DNA of 64,000 nt from contig NZ_VTRT01000008.1 in the NCBI RefSeq assembly GCF_008274585.1, positions 62,001 through 126,000 on the forward strand, written 5' to 3'. A model generated the notes under the pieces. That model made no database searches. It saw only the letters and a list, made by a program, of their open reading frames with translations, and was not told where the DNA came from. The position numbers and the translations under genes were made by a program. Of the stretch, positions 37,058-45,022 are shown one piece after another. Source of the DNA: Pedobacter sp. BS3. Its GTDB lineage: Bacteria > Bacteroidota > Bacteroidia > Sphingobacteriales > Sphingobacteriaceae. Position 1 is the stretch's first letter, and every line of letters begins with the position of its first letter.

Positions 37058-40000
37058 TTATAATCCCAGGTTAAGTCCGAACGTAAATGTGCGGGCCAAC
37101 GGATAAGCTCCAAAATCCTGCCCCTGGCTTACTGAATTCAGCCCGGAGGAACTCACCTCCGGATTTCCCGGATAACTGGTAAAAATAAATGCGTTTTGTA
37201 CAGTAGCATACAAGCGCAGATTTTTGATGTATGGCATACTACGGAACTTATTAAAGGTATAGCCCAAAGCAATATTATTTATAGTAAGGTGCGATGCATC
37301 GTGTACCCATAAGGTTTGATTGGCACGGTATGCCGCTGTTGTATTTGCAAGCGTCCGCGGAACCCGTCCGTTACCGGGATTTGATTCCGAGCGCCAGCGT
37401 TGTAACAATTCGGGTGGCCCGTTAAACACCCCATCCAGGTTATAGGTACTTTCTTCCATACCGTTATACAGATCGTTGCCGTAAGTACCCGACAGCGTAA
37501 TATTTAAATCAAAGCTTTTATAACGGAAATCATTGCTGAGACCAAAAATAAAATCCGGATTAGGATCGCCGATAACAGTCATATCTTCGGGAAAAGTAAT
37601 TTTATTATCACCGTTCAGGTCTTTATAACGTACCGTACCTGCCCGCGATAATGTTGTTGACGATGCCCCATAATACTTCGGGCCTTTATCTGCTTCGGCC
37701 TGTGTCATAAATACGCCATCAAATACATAACCATAGAACTGGCCAATAGGCTGACCTACCAATGTACGCCAGTCGGTAAATTCACTTAAGGTTGTACCGG
37801 GCCTATCAGCAAACGAAACGTTATTCAGTCCTATCCGCTTCACAATATTCCTGTTAAATGAAATGTTAAAGCCGGTGTTCCATTTAAAATCATGTACTAA
37901 ATTCTTAGTGCTTATAGTAAACTCATGTCCCCATTGCCTGATATCGCCCAGATTATCCTGAACGCTTGAATAGCCGGATGACTGTGGAACCGGAACTGTA
38001 AACAACAGCCCATCGGTAAACTTATTATAATAATCGTACGTAACGTTAATTCTGTTTTTTAACAAACCGATATCTATACCGGCATCAAACTGTTTGTTGC
38101 GCTCCCAGGCCAAATCTGCATTTCCCAGGCTGCTCTGTACTTTTCCGGAAGCCAGACCGTTGCTGAATACGTAGTTGCTATTGGCAATAACGGGTGTTTG
38201 CGTATAATTGCCAATTTCATTCTGCCCGGTCAGTCCGTAGCTGGCCCTCAGTTTTAAAAGACTTACCTGCCGGATATTTTTCATAAAAGGTTCGTCACTG
38301 GCAATCCAACTGGCACCTATAGAAGGAAATGTTCCCCAGCGGTTATTTGCGCCAAAACGTGATGAACCATCACGGCGCAATGAACCTTGAACGAAATATT
38401 TATCTTTATAACTGTAGCTTACCCGCCCTAACACAGACAACATAGACCATGCCTCGGCATAGCTGTTAGAGGTTGTAAAACGTGTAGCCGCGTTTAAATA
38501 ATGGACATTATTGTCCGGAAAATCACGTCCTACGAGTGTGCTCCAATATCGCGTATAACGCTGAGCGGTAAAACCGGCAAGAACTTCCAGCGAATGGTTA
38601 GCAAAACTTTTTTTAAAGCTTAGCAGGTTTTCGTTTAACCAGGTATTACCATTGTCAACTACCGATTCGCCCAGGGCCGAATCATTACCGGGGCCTGGAA
38701 ATTCTACCGGAACATCGTTAAAACCGCCCAGGGCAGTAGAGGGAATAAACCGTTTACGCTGTAGCTGGGCAAGATCAACACTACCCGAAGTTTTAAAGGT
38801 AAAATCTTTCAGGAACTTAATTTCAGAAAATGCGCTTGCCAATAAACGCAGCCGGTTGGCATCATCGCTTACTTCTAACAACTGCCGCAAGGGATTGGCC
38901 CAGGCAAACAGGTTGGTAAATCCCTTAATGCCCAAAGCCAGGGAACCGTCAGGGTTATAGGGCGAGCCCATAGTTGGTATCATGGATGCTGATGCAAAAA
39001 TGGCCCGTTGACCATCTACGTTAAAACTTGAACCCTGCCTGTTATTATGCTCCAGTTGCATGGAGGGCGCTACGTTCACGCCTACTTTAATATTTTTATT
39101 GAGGGTAAAATCACCATTAACACGTAATGAAAATCGCTTATAACCCGTATTGAGCACGATGCCATCCTGGTCAAAATAACCGCCTATTACACTTAGCGCT
39201 GATTTATCAGTAGCTGTTGAGAATGATAAACTATAATTCCGGGTAGCCCCTGTACGGGTTAGCACATCGAACCAGTCTGTACCTGTACCATACTGCTCCG
39301 GATTCTGGTATACGTCAGGAATACCTCCGGTATACCCTTCATATAAGGCCTTATCCTCGTAAAAACCTTTCATATAAGTGGCCAACTGAGTGGCATTCAT
39401 TACCGGCGGCGTAAGCTCTTTCATGAGCGAGGCCATACCGTAATACGAGCTAAAGTCAACTTTGTGCACACCTGCCTTGCCACGTTTGGTAGTAATTATA
39501 ACAACACCATTTGCTGCCCGCGAGCCATACAATGCCGTTGCCGATGCATCTTTCAACACCGAGAAATTTTCAATTTCATCGGGATTAATGTTATTGATGT
39601 TGTCAACAGCACCAATCATAGGTATACCGTCAACCACAAATAAGGGTTGTACACTTGATGTAAATGAAGCGGCTCCGCGGATGCGAAGATCCATACCCTG
39701 CCCCGGGCGGCCGGTAGCCTGGGCCAACTGCACGCCGGGAAGCTTTCCTTCCAGACGTTCTGCAAAAGTCCCGGTAGGCTGATCTGCTATATCTAAAGCT
39801 TTTAAGGTGGCTACAGCACCTACCACCTCTTTTGCTGATTGTGTGCCATAAGCCATTACAACTACCTCATTTAATGCCGTTACAGTTTCTTTTAGTTGCA
39901 CATCAATAGAGGTCTGGCCATTTACGGCTATTTCCTGCGTAGTAAAACCGATATAAGCAAATACCAGCACTCCTGACGCATCGGGTATGGTGATGGCATA

Positions 40001-40498
40001 ATTACCATCATTGTCGGTATTAACAGCAGTAGCTGTGCCTTTTAATCTAACAGTAACGCCCGCAAGAGGCTGGCCCTTGGTATCTGTTACTTTACCCTTT
40101 ACCGTTATCTTACTTATAGCCGGCTTTATCAGCGCATCCGCAGCCTTACGCACAACAATAATATTTTGCACTATGCTGTATGTTACCTGCTGCCCCTCGA
40201 AACATTTTTCGAGCACGTTTTTTAAGTTACTGTTTTTGACATTGAGCGTAACGGGATGGGCATTTTTTATAATATCAGCATCGCACAAGATATCAAAACC
40301 TGTTTGCTTACGTATCGCTGTAAATATTTTTGCAATTTTTGCATTCTTTTCTGATAAGGTAACCTGCTGGGCATATCCCGTAGCATTAACCTGCATTAAG
40401 CCGGCAAGCAGAAAAAATACAACAAGTTTCATGATTAACAATAGTTTATAACCCCTGTAATATTTTCTATTACAAAGCTCATAAGAATAAAATTCCAT
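37058..40498 (-). CDS. SusC/RagA TonB-dependent glycan transporter with STN signalling domain, PUL1
   Basis: An 1146-residue outer-membrane TonB-dependent transporter. In order: N-terminal membrane signal, STN domain (TLSEKNAKIAKIFTAIRK to the NIIVVRKA segment, about residues 45-115), carboxypeptidase-like regulatory domain (GKVTDTKGQPLAGVTV near 133), plug domain with VVVMAYGTQ and the GAASF...PLFVVDGIP segment, then a 22-strand-type barrel ending in TFGLNLGL. The STN domain allows contact with the FecR anti-sigma encoded upstream. MKLVVFF at 40432 is an alternative start that would begin directly with the signal segment. Confidence 0.94.
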   Translation of the reverse strand: MEFYSYELCNRKYYRGYKLLLIMKLVVFFLLAGLMQVNATGYAQQVTLSEKNAKIAKIFTAIRKQTGFDILCDADIIKNAHPVTLNVKNSNLKNVLEKCFEGQQVTYSIVQNIIVVRKAADALIKPAISKITVKGKVTDTKGQPLAGVTVRLKGTATAVNTDNDGNYAITIPDASGVLVFAYIGFTTQEIAVNGQTSIDVQLKETVTALNEVVVMAYGTQSAKEVVGAVATLKALDIADQPTGTFAERLEGKLPGVQLAQATGRPGQGMDLRIRGAASFTSSVQPLFVVDGIPMIGAVDNINNINPDEIENFSVLKDASATALYGSRAANGVVIITTKRGKAGVHKVDFSSYYGMASLMKELTPPVMNATQLATYMKGFYEDKALYEGYTGGIPDVYQNPEQYGTGTDWFDVLTRTGATRNYSLSFSTATDKSALSVIGGYFDQDGIVLNTGYKRFSLRVNGDFTLNKNIKVGVNVAPSMQLEHNNRQGSSFNVDGQRAIFASASMIPTMGSPYNPDGSLALGIKGFTNLFAWANPLRQLLEVSDDANRLRLLASAFSEIKFLKDFTFKTSGSVDLAQLQRKRFIPSTALGGFNDVPVEFPGPGNDSALGESVVDNGNTWLNENLLSFKKSFANHSLEVLAGFTAQRYTRYWSTLVGRDFPDNNVHYLNAATRFTTSNSYAEAWSMLSVLGRVSYSYKDKYFVQGSLRRDGSSRFGANNRWGTFPSIGASWIASDEPFMKNIRQVSLLKLRASYGLTGQNEIGNYTQTPVIANSNYVFSNGLASGKVQSSLGNADLAWERNKQFDAGIDIGLLKNRINVTYDYYNKFTDGLLFTVPVPQSSGYSSVQDNLGDIRQWGHEFTISTKNLVHDFKWNTGFNISFNRNIVKRIGLNNVSFADRPGTTLSEFTDWRTLVGQPIGQFYGYVFDGVFMTQAEADKGPKYYGASSTTLSRAGTVRYKDLNGDNKITFPEDMTVIGDPNPDFIFGLSNDFRYKSFDLNITLSGTYGNDLYNGMEESTYNLDGVFNGPPELLQRWRSESNPGNGRVPRTLANTTAAYRANQTLWVHDASHLTINNIALGYTFNKFRSMPYIKNLRLYATVQNAFIFTSYPGNPEVSSSGLNSVSQGQDFGAYPLARTFTFGLNLGL

Positions 40499-40622
40499 AT
40501 CTTTGAATATTAGGATTGGTTTAATAATTTGTTGTCACTCATTATTGTGTCTGTTAAAAGACAAGACCACCTAACCGCATACAGTGCGGCAATCAGGGGC
40601 GTTCCAACCGCTCCTGATTTTT
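40498..40622 (+). ncRNA. Candidate cis-antisense RNA opposite the susC leader, PUL1
   Basis: On the strand opposite to the PUL genes, TATCTTTG (40498-40505) is an exact TAnnTTTG box overlapping the susC start. About 70 nt later come a hairpin CCGCA-TACAG-TGCGG (40575-40589) and a terminator-like hairpin: an 11-bp stem AATCAGGGGCG / CGCTCCTGATT with one G-U-type pair at 40591-40619, followed by a T tract to 40622. The predicted transcript is about 110 nt. Small RNAs in this position are known in Bacteroides PULs. A good -33 element is not seen. Confidence 0.45.
40591..40622 (+). terminator. Rho-independent-type terminator on the strand opposite to fecR-susC, PUL1
   Basis: An 11-bp stem (AATCAGGGGCG / CGCTCCTGATT), a 7-nt loop and TTTTT form a terminator reading plus-ward. 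The minus strand lacks a T tract after the stem, so it does not look like a terminator for the PUL genes themselves. Confidence 0.6.
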
Positions 40623-40646
40623 AGGTAATCATTAGAACGTAATATT

Positions 40647-41888
40647 TTATTTCATAACGATTATCCTCCTTTCCCCGTTATATTGTGTTTCTATTTTAAA
40701 ATGAACAACTCCTGTAAGCTCAAGCATTTTCAATACTTCCGATACATTTTTAAACCGCGATACGGTTCCCCATAAAGCTTTGTCTTTCAAATTATCCTGA
40801 TACACAATTTCTACATTATACCAACGCGATATTTTCCTCATGATGCTTTGTACAGGCTCATTAATAAACATAAAGTAGCCATTCTTCCAGGCCACAGCCT
40901 CTTCTATATTGATATCGTTATTTACTGTTATTGCCGTTGGGCTAACCTGCGATAGTACAGCCTGCTGCCCGGGATGAAGTTTTACTCCGGCATCCAGAAG
41001 AGCAGCGGAATTAGGTTTAGATACCTTTACACTACCTTCTAAAAGGGTGGTTTTTATAACTTCCTCATCGGGATAGGCATTAATGTTAAAGTGTGTGCCT
41101 AATACTTCTACCCGTTGTCCTTCGGCCATCACAATAAACGGCACCCAAGCCTCTCCCCGCCCCGCCAGCCGGCTGGAGAGAGCGTGTTGTTTCCCCCTTT
41201 GAGGGATCAAGGGGGCCTTTGCCACTTCAAAATAACCTTCGCCCGTTAATGTTACCAGTCTCTCATTACCTGAAAATGTGGTAGGATATGTTAACGAAGA
41301 TGCCGCATTTAACCATACCCTGGTGCCATCGGGTAATACAACCTGGTATTGCCCGCCTTGTGGTGTGCTTAATGTATTATATGCCAGTGGTACGGCAGAC
41401 GATGCATCTGCCACATGATATACCAGTTGTCCATCTGCTGTTTTGGTAACCCGGATACCTGATTGCTGTGCAAGCTCCCCATCTTTTACATCAGTGAGGC
41501 TTATTTTGCGACCATCGGCAAGGGTCAGTATCGCTTTATTACCTCCGGGAGCAATATCATTTTTCTGGTTTACCACTAACGGCTGTTTACTGCCCGGATA
41601 TTTCCAGAAATATAAACCAATAGCGCAAACAAGAATAACTGCTGCTGCATATTTCCAGAACCTGCTTATACTAAACACAGGGGCTGTTTTCGCTGGTGCC
41701 GCAATAACTGCCTGCAAGCGATTAAGCATCTTCGCCTCGAGCTCTTCTTTTGTACCAAGTTCCAGCTCATCCCAATCCTGCGTATGCTGAAATGAGTTGA
41801 AATAGTCTGCAAGCCATTGTTCTTCCTGCGGAGTAGCTTGTTTATTAAGATATTTATCGACTAATTTTAAAAATTCCTGCTTTTCCAA
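40647..41888 (-). CDS. FecR family anti-sigma factor with a 23-residue in-frame repeat insertion, PUL1
   Basis: A 413-residue single-pass membrane anti-sigma regulator. The N-terminal cytoplasmic region (FLKLVDKYLNKQATPQEEQWL) binds sigma, a membrane segment follows (FWKYAAAVILVCAIGLYFW near residue 73-91), and the periplasmic FecR domain and C-terminal DUF4974 domain (VQSIMRKISRWYNVEIVY) receive the signal from SusC. Between GYFEVAKA and VPFIVMAEGQRVEV there are 23 extra residues, encoded by 41145-41213, where FecR proteins normally have only a few. The DNA there is GC-rich and palindromic. It is cotranscribed with the sigma gene 59 bp upstream. Confidence 0.9.
   Translation of the reverse strand: MEKQEFLKLVDKYLNKQATPQEEQWLADYFNSFQHTQDWDELELGTKEELEAKMLNRLQAVIAAPAKTAPVFSISRFWKYAAAVILVCAIGLYFWKYPGSKQPLVVNQKNDIAPGGNKAILTLADGRKISLTDVKDGELAQQSGIRVTKTADGQLVYHVADASSAVPLAYNTLSTPQGGQYQVVLPDGTRVWLNAASSLTYPTTFSGNERLVTLTGEGYFEVAKAPLIPQRGKQHALSSRLAGRGEAWVPFIVMAEGQRVEVLGTHFNINAYPDEEVIKTTLLEGSVKVSKPNSAALLDAGVKLHPGQQAVLSQVSPTAITVNNDINIEEAVAWKNGYFMFINEPVQSIMRKISRWYNVEIVYQDNLKDKALWGTVSRFKNVSEVLKMLELTGVVHFKIETQYNGERRIIVMK
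41145..41213. repeat. REP-like palindromic insertion inside fecR
   Basis: 69 nt, a multiple of three, interrupt the FecR coding sequence in frame. The minus strand contains CCCCCTT...AAAGGGGG and CTCTCTCC...GGAGAGGCTT palindromes, similar in style to the elements upstream of murA. The boundaries are set by comparison with the usual FecR motif and could shift by a few bases. Confidence 0.65.
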
Positions 41889-41947
41889 TTACCTGCTTTT
41901 TGATAATAAGAGTAAAAAAGACAGGTTATCCCCTACGTGATTAAAAA

Positions 41948-42532
41948 TTATTTTTTACTTTGAAAAAGCAGGTTAAGCATTACAATAAGGGTTGGTAGAT
42001 TATTTAAGGATAGCCGAACCTGCTGCAGGGCTTTTGTGAGATGATTTTCTACTGTTTTTGTTGAAATATTTAGCCGGGCGGCAATTTCTTTATGTGATAA
42101 ATGTTCCTCACGGCTTAGCAGGTACACTTCCCGGCATTTGGGCGGTAATTTTTCAATCACCATGTTGATCTGATGCACTAACTCCCGGTGTTCAATATTT
42201 CCATAATCAGGTTGGGTGATCAGTTGCTCTGTTAAACGGTCAAAAATTTCGTCCCGTACTTTACCACTTTTAATTTGCCTGTACACTTCATACCTGACCG
42301 CGGCAAACAGGTAGGCTTTCAGAGATATATTAATGTGTAGCTTATCCCGCTTATCCCAGATCCTGATAAAAAGCTCCTGGATAATATCCTCACAAGCTTG
42401 TTTATCTTTGAGCACATTGTATGCCGCTGTAAACAAGGGGCTCCAATACCTCCGGAAAATTGCTGTTAATGCAGCATCATTGCCCGAGGCAAGAAGTTGT
42501 ATCAGCTCTGAATCGTTTACAGCATTTACCAT
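41948..42532 (-). CDS. ECF-type RNA polymerase sigma factor, PUL1
   Basis: A 194-residue sigma-70 family ECF factor of the Bacteroidetes expansion group that drives PUL transcription. Region 2 is seen at residues about 22-90 (LFTAAYNVLKDKQACEDIIQ, then FIRIWDKRDKLH), and region 4 at about 125-180, ending in the helix-turn-helix HLSHKEIAARLNISTKTVEN. It is the first gene of PUL1, directly upstream of its FecR anti-sigma. Activity is presumably released when SusC binds its glycan. Confidence 0.93.
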   Translation of the reverse strand: MVNAVNDSELIQLLASGNDAALTAIFRRYWSPLFTAAYNVLKDKQACEDIIQELFIRIWDKRDKLHINISLKAYLFAAVRYEVYRQIKSGKVRDEIFDRLTEQLITQPDYGNIEHRELVHQINMVIEKLPPKCREVYLLSREEHLSHKEIAARLNISTKTVENHLTKALQQVRLSLNNLPTLIVMLNLLFQSKK

Positions 42533-42723
42533 AGGCTACAACCGCTTTAACATAGTGCCACCGAACTATTCCGCAGTCCAAAAAATCAAAGCAGTAAATT
42601 GATTAATATTCAAATCAAATTTATACTAATAACGCATATCATTGTATAACTTCCATAAATTTATTTTGAATTTTTTATTAAGAACCTGCTAAAAAAACCA
42701 CCTTTTATCCCAGTATTATTAAC

Positions 42724-42731
42724 TATTTTCG
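42724..42731 (+). promoter_or_regulatory. Promoter-like box of the polysaccharide deacetylase gene
   Basis: TATTTTCG matches TAnnTTTG with one change, 21 nt upstream of the ATG at 42753. It lies in the 220-bp spacer divergent from the sigma gene. Confidence 0.4.
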
Positions 42732-42752
42732 CACCGTTAATACAGATTTTAT

Positions 42753-43613
42753 ATGATTTTAAGAATTACCTGTGGAATACTGATTAGTGGAAGTGTATTC
42801 CTGCTCTCCTGTCAATCTAAATCGGCCTCCAAGCTGCCGCAAACAACAACCGAAACCTCACCGGAACAGAAACCCGGTGCAGCTGCATCTCAAGCCTCAA
42901 CTGCTAAACCGGCCACCGCTGCCGAAATTATTGCCCGCAAACAGGTGCCGGTATTATGCTATCACCAGGTACGCGACTGGAAGCCTACCGACTCTAAAGT
43001 GGCGAAGGACTATATCGCACCTATTGACGTGTTCAAAGCGCACATGAAAATGCTGGCCGATAGCGGTTATCACAGCATTTTGCCCGATCAGCTGTATGAT
43101 TACCTGACCAAAGGCACTCCGCTGCCTTCAAAACCCATTATGCTTACGTTTGATGATACCGACCTGGATCAATACACCATTGTTGCTCCTGAGCTAAAGA
43201 AATATGGCTATAAGGCCGTATATTTTGTAATGACCGTATCGCTGGGGCGCCCTCATTACATGAACAAACAGCAGGTTAAGGAGCTATCGGATGCAGGCAA
43301 CGTTATTGGCAGCCATACCTGGGATCATCATAATGTTAAAAAATACCAGGGTAAGGATTGGGAGATCCAGATTGACAAACCTACCAAAACGCTGGAGGAA
43401 ATTACGGGTAAGAAAATCGAGTACTTTGCTTATCCCTTCGGGTTATGGAGCCATGAAATCCTGCCGGAGATTAAAAACCGCGGTTTCAAAGCTGCTTTCC
43501 AACTGGCTGATAAACGCGATCCGGAATATCCGTTGTATACCATCCGGCGCATTATTGCCAGCGGCTATTGGAGCCCGAAAACATTGCATAATAACATTGT
43601 ACGCAGCTTTTAA
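42753..43613 (+). CDS. Polysaccharide deacetylase (NodB-like, CE4) lipoprotein
   Basis: A 286-residue exported lipoprotein with signal and lipobox (ISGSVFLLSCQSK) and a Thr/Pro/Ala-rich linker to about residue 65. The NodB-homology domain shows LTFDDTDLDQY near residue 130 (usual motif TFDDG, here with Thr), the metal-binding GSHTWDHHN near residue 190, and FAYPFGLWS near 228. Such enzymes remove N- or O-acetyl groups from polysaccharides such as peptidoglycan or surface glycans. It is the only plus-strand gene between the two PULs and has its own promoter-like box. Confidence 0.88.
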   Translation: MILRITCGILISGSVFLLSCQSKSASKLPQTTTETSPEQKPGAAASQASTAKPATAAEIIARKQVPVLCYHQVRDWKPTDSKVAKDYIAPIDVFKAHMKMLADSGYHSILPDQLYDYLTKGTPLPSKPIMLTFDDTDLDQYTIVAPELKKYGYKAVYFVMTVSLGRPHYMNKQQVKELSDAGNVIGSHTWDHHNVKKYQGKDWEIQIDKPTKTLEEITGKKIEYFAYPFGLWSHEILPEIKNRGFKAAFQLADKRDPEYPLYTIRRIIASGYWSPKTLHNNIVRSF

Positions 43614-43635
43614 TAAAGGCTCTGTAAGATATATC

Positions 43636-43670
43636 AACGCAGACGGGTTGCAAACCTGTCTGCGTTTTTA
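43636..43670. terminator. Strong bidirectional terminator after the deacetylase gene
   Basis: A 14-bp stem AACGCAGACGGGTT / AACCTGTCTGCGTT (one G-U-type pair) with loop GCA is followed by TTTTTA. It sits 22 nt after the deacetylase stop and between convergent genes. Its GTT-GCA-AAC tip equals that of the dispersed hairpin family. Confidence 0.85.
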
Positions 43671-43685
43671 GTTTCCAGGAATTTC

Positions 43686-43994
43686 TCAGGCAATTATCTT
43701 AAAGGTAATCAGTATTGTAATAACAAATATCAGGAGCAATCCTGCCATGAACGCATATTCAGCAATATTCTCAAACACAACATGCAGCCTGATGCTTTTT
43801 CCTCGTATACTTAGAAATGCGAACAGACAGCTTACCATAAAGATCAATAAGGCGGTGGCAGTCAGCTCATCAACCAGGGTTTGGTCGCTTAATTTCAGGA
43901 ATTTAAGCGAGGTTAATACCAGGAAACAAAACCCCAGCAGGTTTGACGACGCGTTTAAGATGTGGCTGGTTTTATTGCTGTAATCCTGTGTCAT
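43686..43994 (-). CDS. Small membrane protein overlapping the SPFH gene
   Basis: About 102 residues from the ATG at 43994 (the frame also has an ATG at 44003). Hydropathy indicates three membrane segments: SSNLLGFCFLVLTSLKFL, ATALLIFMVSCLFAFLSI and FMAGLLLIFVITILITFKII. No family is recognised. Its 5' end overlaps the 3' end of the band-7 gene by over 20 nt, so translation is probably coupled and the two products may work together in the membrane, as SPFH proteins often have small membrane partners (though NfeD-type motifs are absent). Confidence 0.7.
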   Translation of the reverse strand: MTQDYSNKTSHILNASSNLLGFCFLVLTSLKFLKLSDQTLVDELTATALLIFMVSCLFAFLSIRGKSIRLHVVFENIAEYAFMAGLLLIFVITILITFKIIA

Positions 43995-44925
43995 CGGCAT
44001 CATTACCGGGTTGCTGTTTCAACATGGTCATACTCATCATTTCCTGCATGGTGCGTTTCATGCCTTCGCCGGAACCATCTAAAAATATCACATTCCCTTT
44101 AGAGTTTTCCGAAAAATGCTTGATAGCCTCCGTCCACATGGTAAACAGAATTACCGAGGTATCCATATCGGCACGCTGCATTTCCAACGCGGCAACAGAC
44201 ATCCCTTTGGCCACTTCTTCGCGAAATAAGGCAATACCCTGTCCACGCAGCTGAGCGGCTTCGCGTTCGGCTTCGGCAGCTATCTTAATGGCATTTCCCT
44301 CAGCCTCGGCGGCTTTTGTTTTGGTGATCAGCAGCGCCTGACCTTCGTTTTCGGCCGCGGCTTTCAGGTTATTGGATGCCACCACCTGGCTCATGGATTT
44401 CATGATAATATCATCAAACGTAATATCATTCAGCTGTAAATCCTGTAAGTGATATCCCCAGCCTTCCAGCGTCTGGTCAATCTGCTCTTTAACATGCTCT
44501 ACAATGTCTTTACGCAAAATCAGCACATCGGCCTGCCTTTTGGTAGCTACAAATGCCCGTATTGATCCTTCCACTGTACGAATCAATGCCTGCATCAGGT
44601 TACGTTCGTCCACAAATTTGAAAGCCACGTTCTTTATCGTTTCCTCTTTCTGGTCAAGCACCGAGTAGAGCAGCATCGCCTTAAAATAAACGTTTGCCTG
44701 GTCTACCGTAACGGCCTGAAACTCCAGCTCTACCGAGCGGTTTTGCACTGAAATTACCGAATACACACTCTCTATGAGCGGGATTTTAAAATTCAGTCCC
44801 GGCAATAAAATACGCCTGTACTTACCAAAAATGGTGATCACAGCAATACGGCCCTGCTTTACCGTAGTAAATGACGATGCCAGTATAACGATTACAATGA
44901 ACAAGAGAATATATCCCGTTACCAT
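43972..44925 (-). CDS. SPFH/band-7 domain (slipin/stomatin-like) membrane protein
   Basis: A 317-residue stomatin-like protein. An N-terminal membrane segment (YILLFIVIVILASSF) is followed by the SPFH domain (TVKQGRIAVITIFGKYRR ... PGLNFKIPLIE) and a long charged helical region (KAAEAEGNAIKIAAEAEREA, about residues 206-225) typical for oligomer formation. The tail is rich in Met and Gln. These proteins build membrane microdomains and often regulate proteases or transporters. It forms a two-gene unit with the small membrane protein. Confidence 0.9.
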   Translation of the reverse strand: MVTGYILLFIVIVILASSFTTVKQGRIAVITIFGKYRRILLPGLNFKIPLIESVYSVISVQNRSVELEFQAVTVDQANVYFKAMLLYSVLDQKEETIKNVAFKFVDERNLMQALIRTVEGSIRAFVATKRQADVLILRKDIVEHVKEQIDQTLEGWGYHLQDLQLNDITFDDIIMKSMSQVVASNNLKAAAENEGQALLITKTKAAEAEGNAIKIAAEAEREAAQLRGQGIALFREEVAKGMSVAALEMQRADMDTSVILFTMWTEAIKHFSENSKGNVIFLDGSGEGMKRTMQEMMSMTMLKQQPGNDADDTGLQQ

Positions 44926-45022
44926 AAGCTGAATTTTTAATAATTCAATAAAGATATATAATTATCCGGGTTACCATTAAAAATGTGAAATTACTTTTAG
45001 CACTTCGATGTAATAACTGTAA

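Noticed and set aside
36981-37058. N-terminal extension of the PUL1 SusD overlapping the susC stop
   Set aside because: It would hide the lipoprotein signal peptide that begins at 36980.
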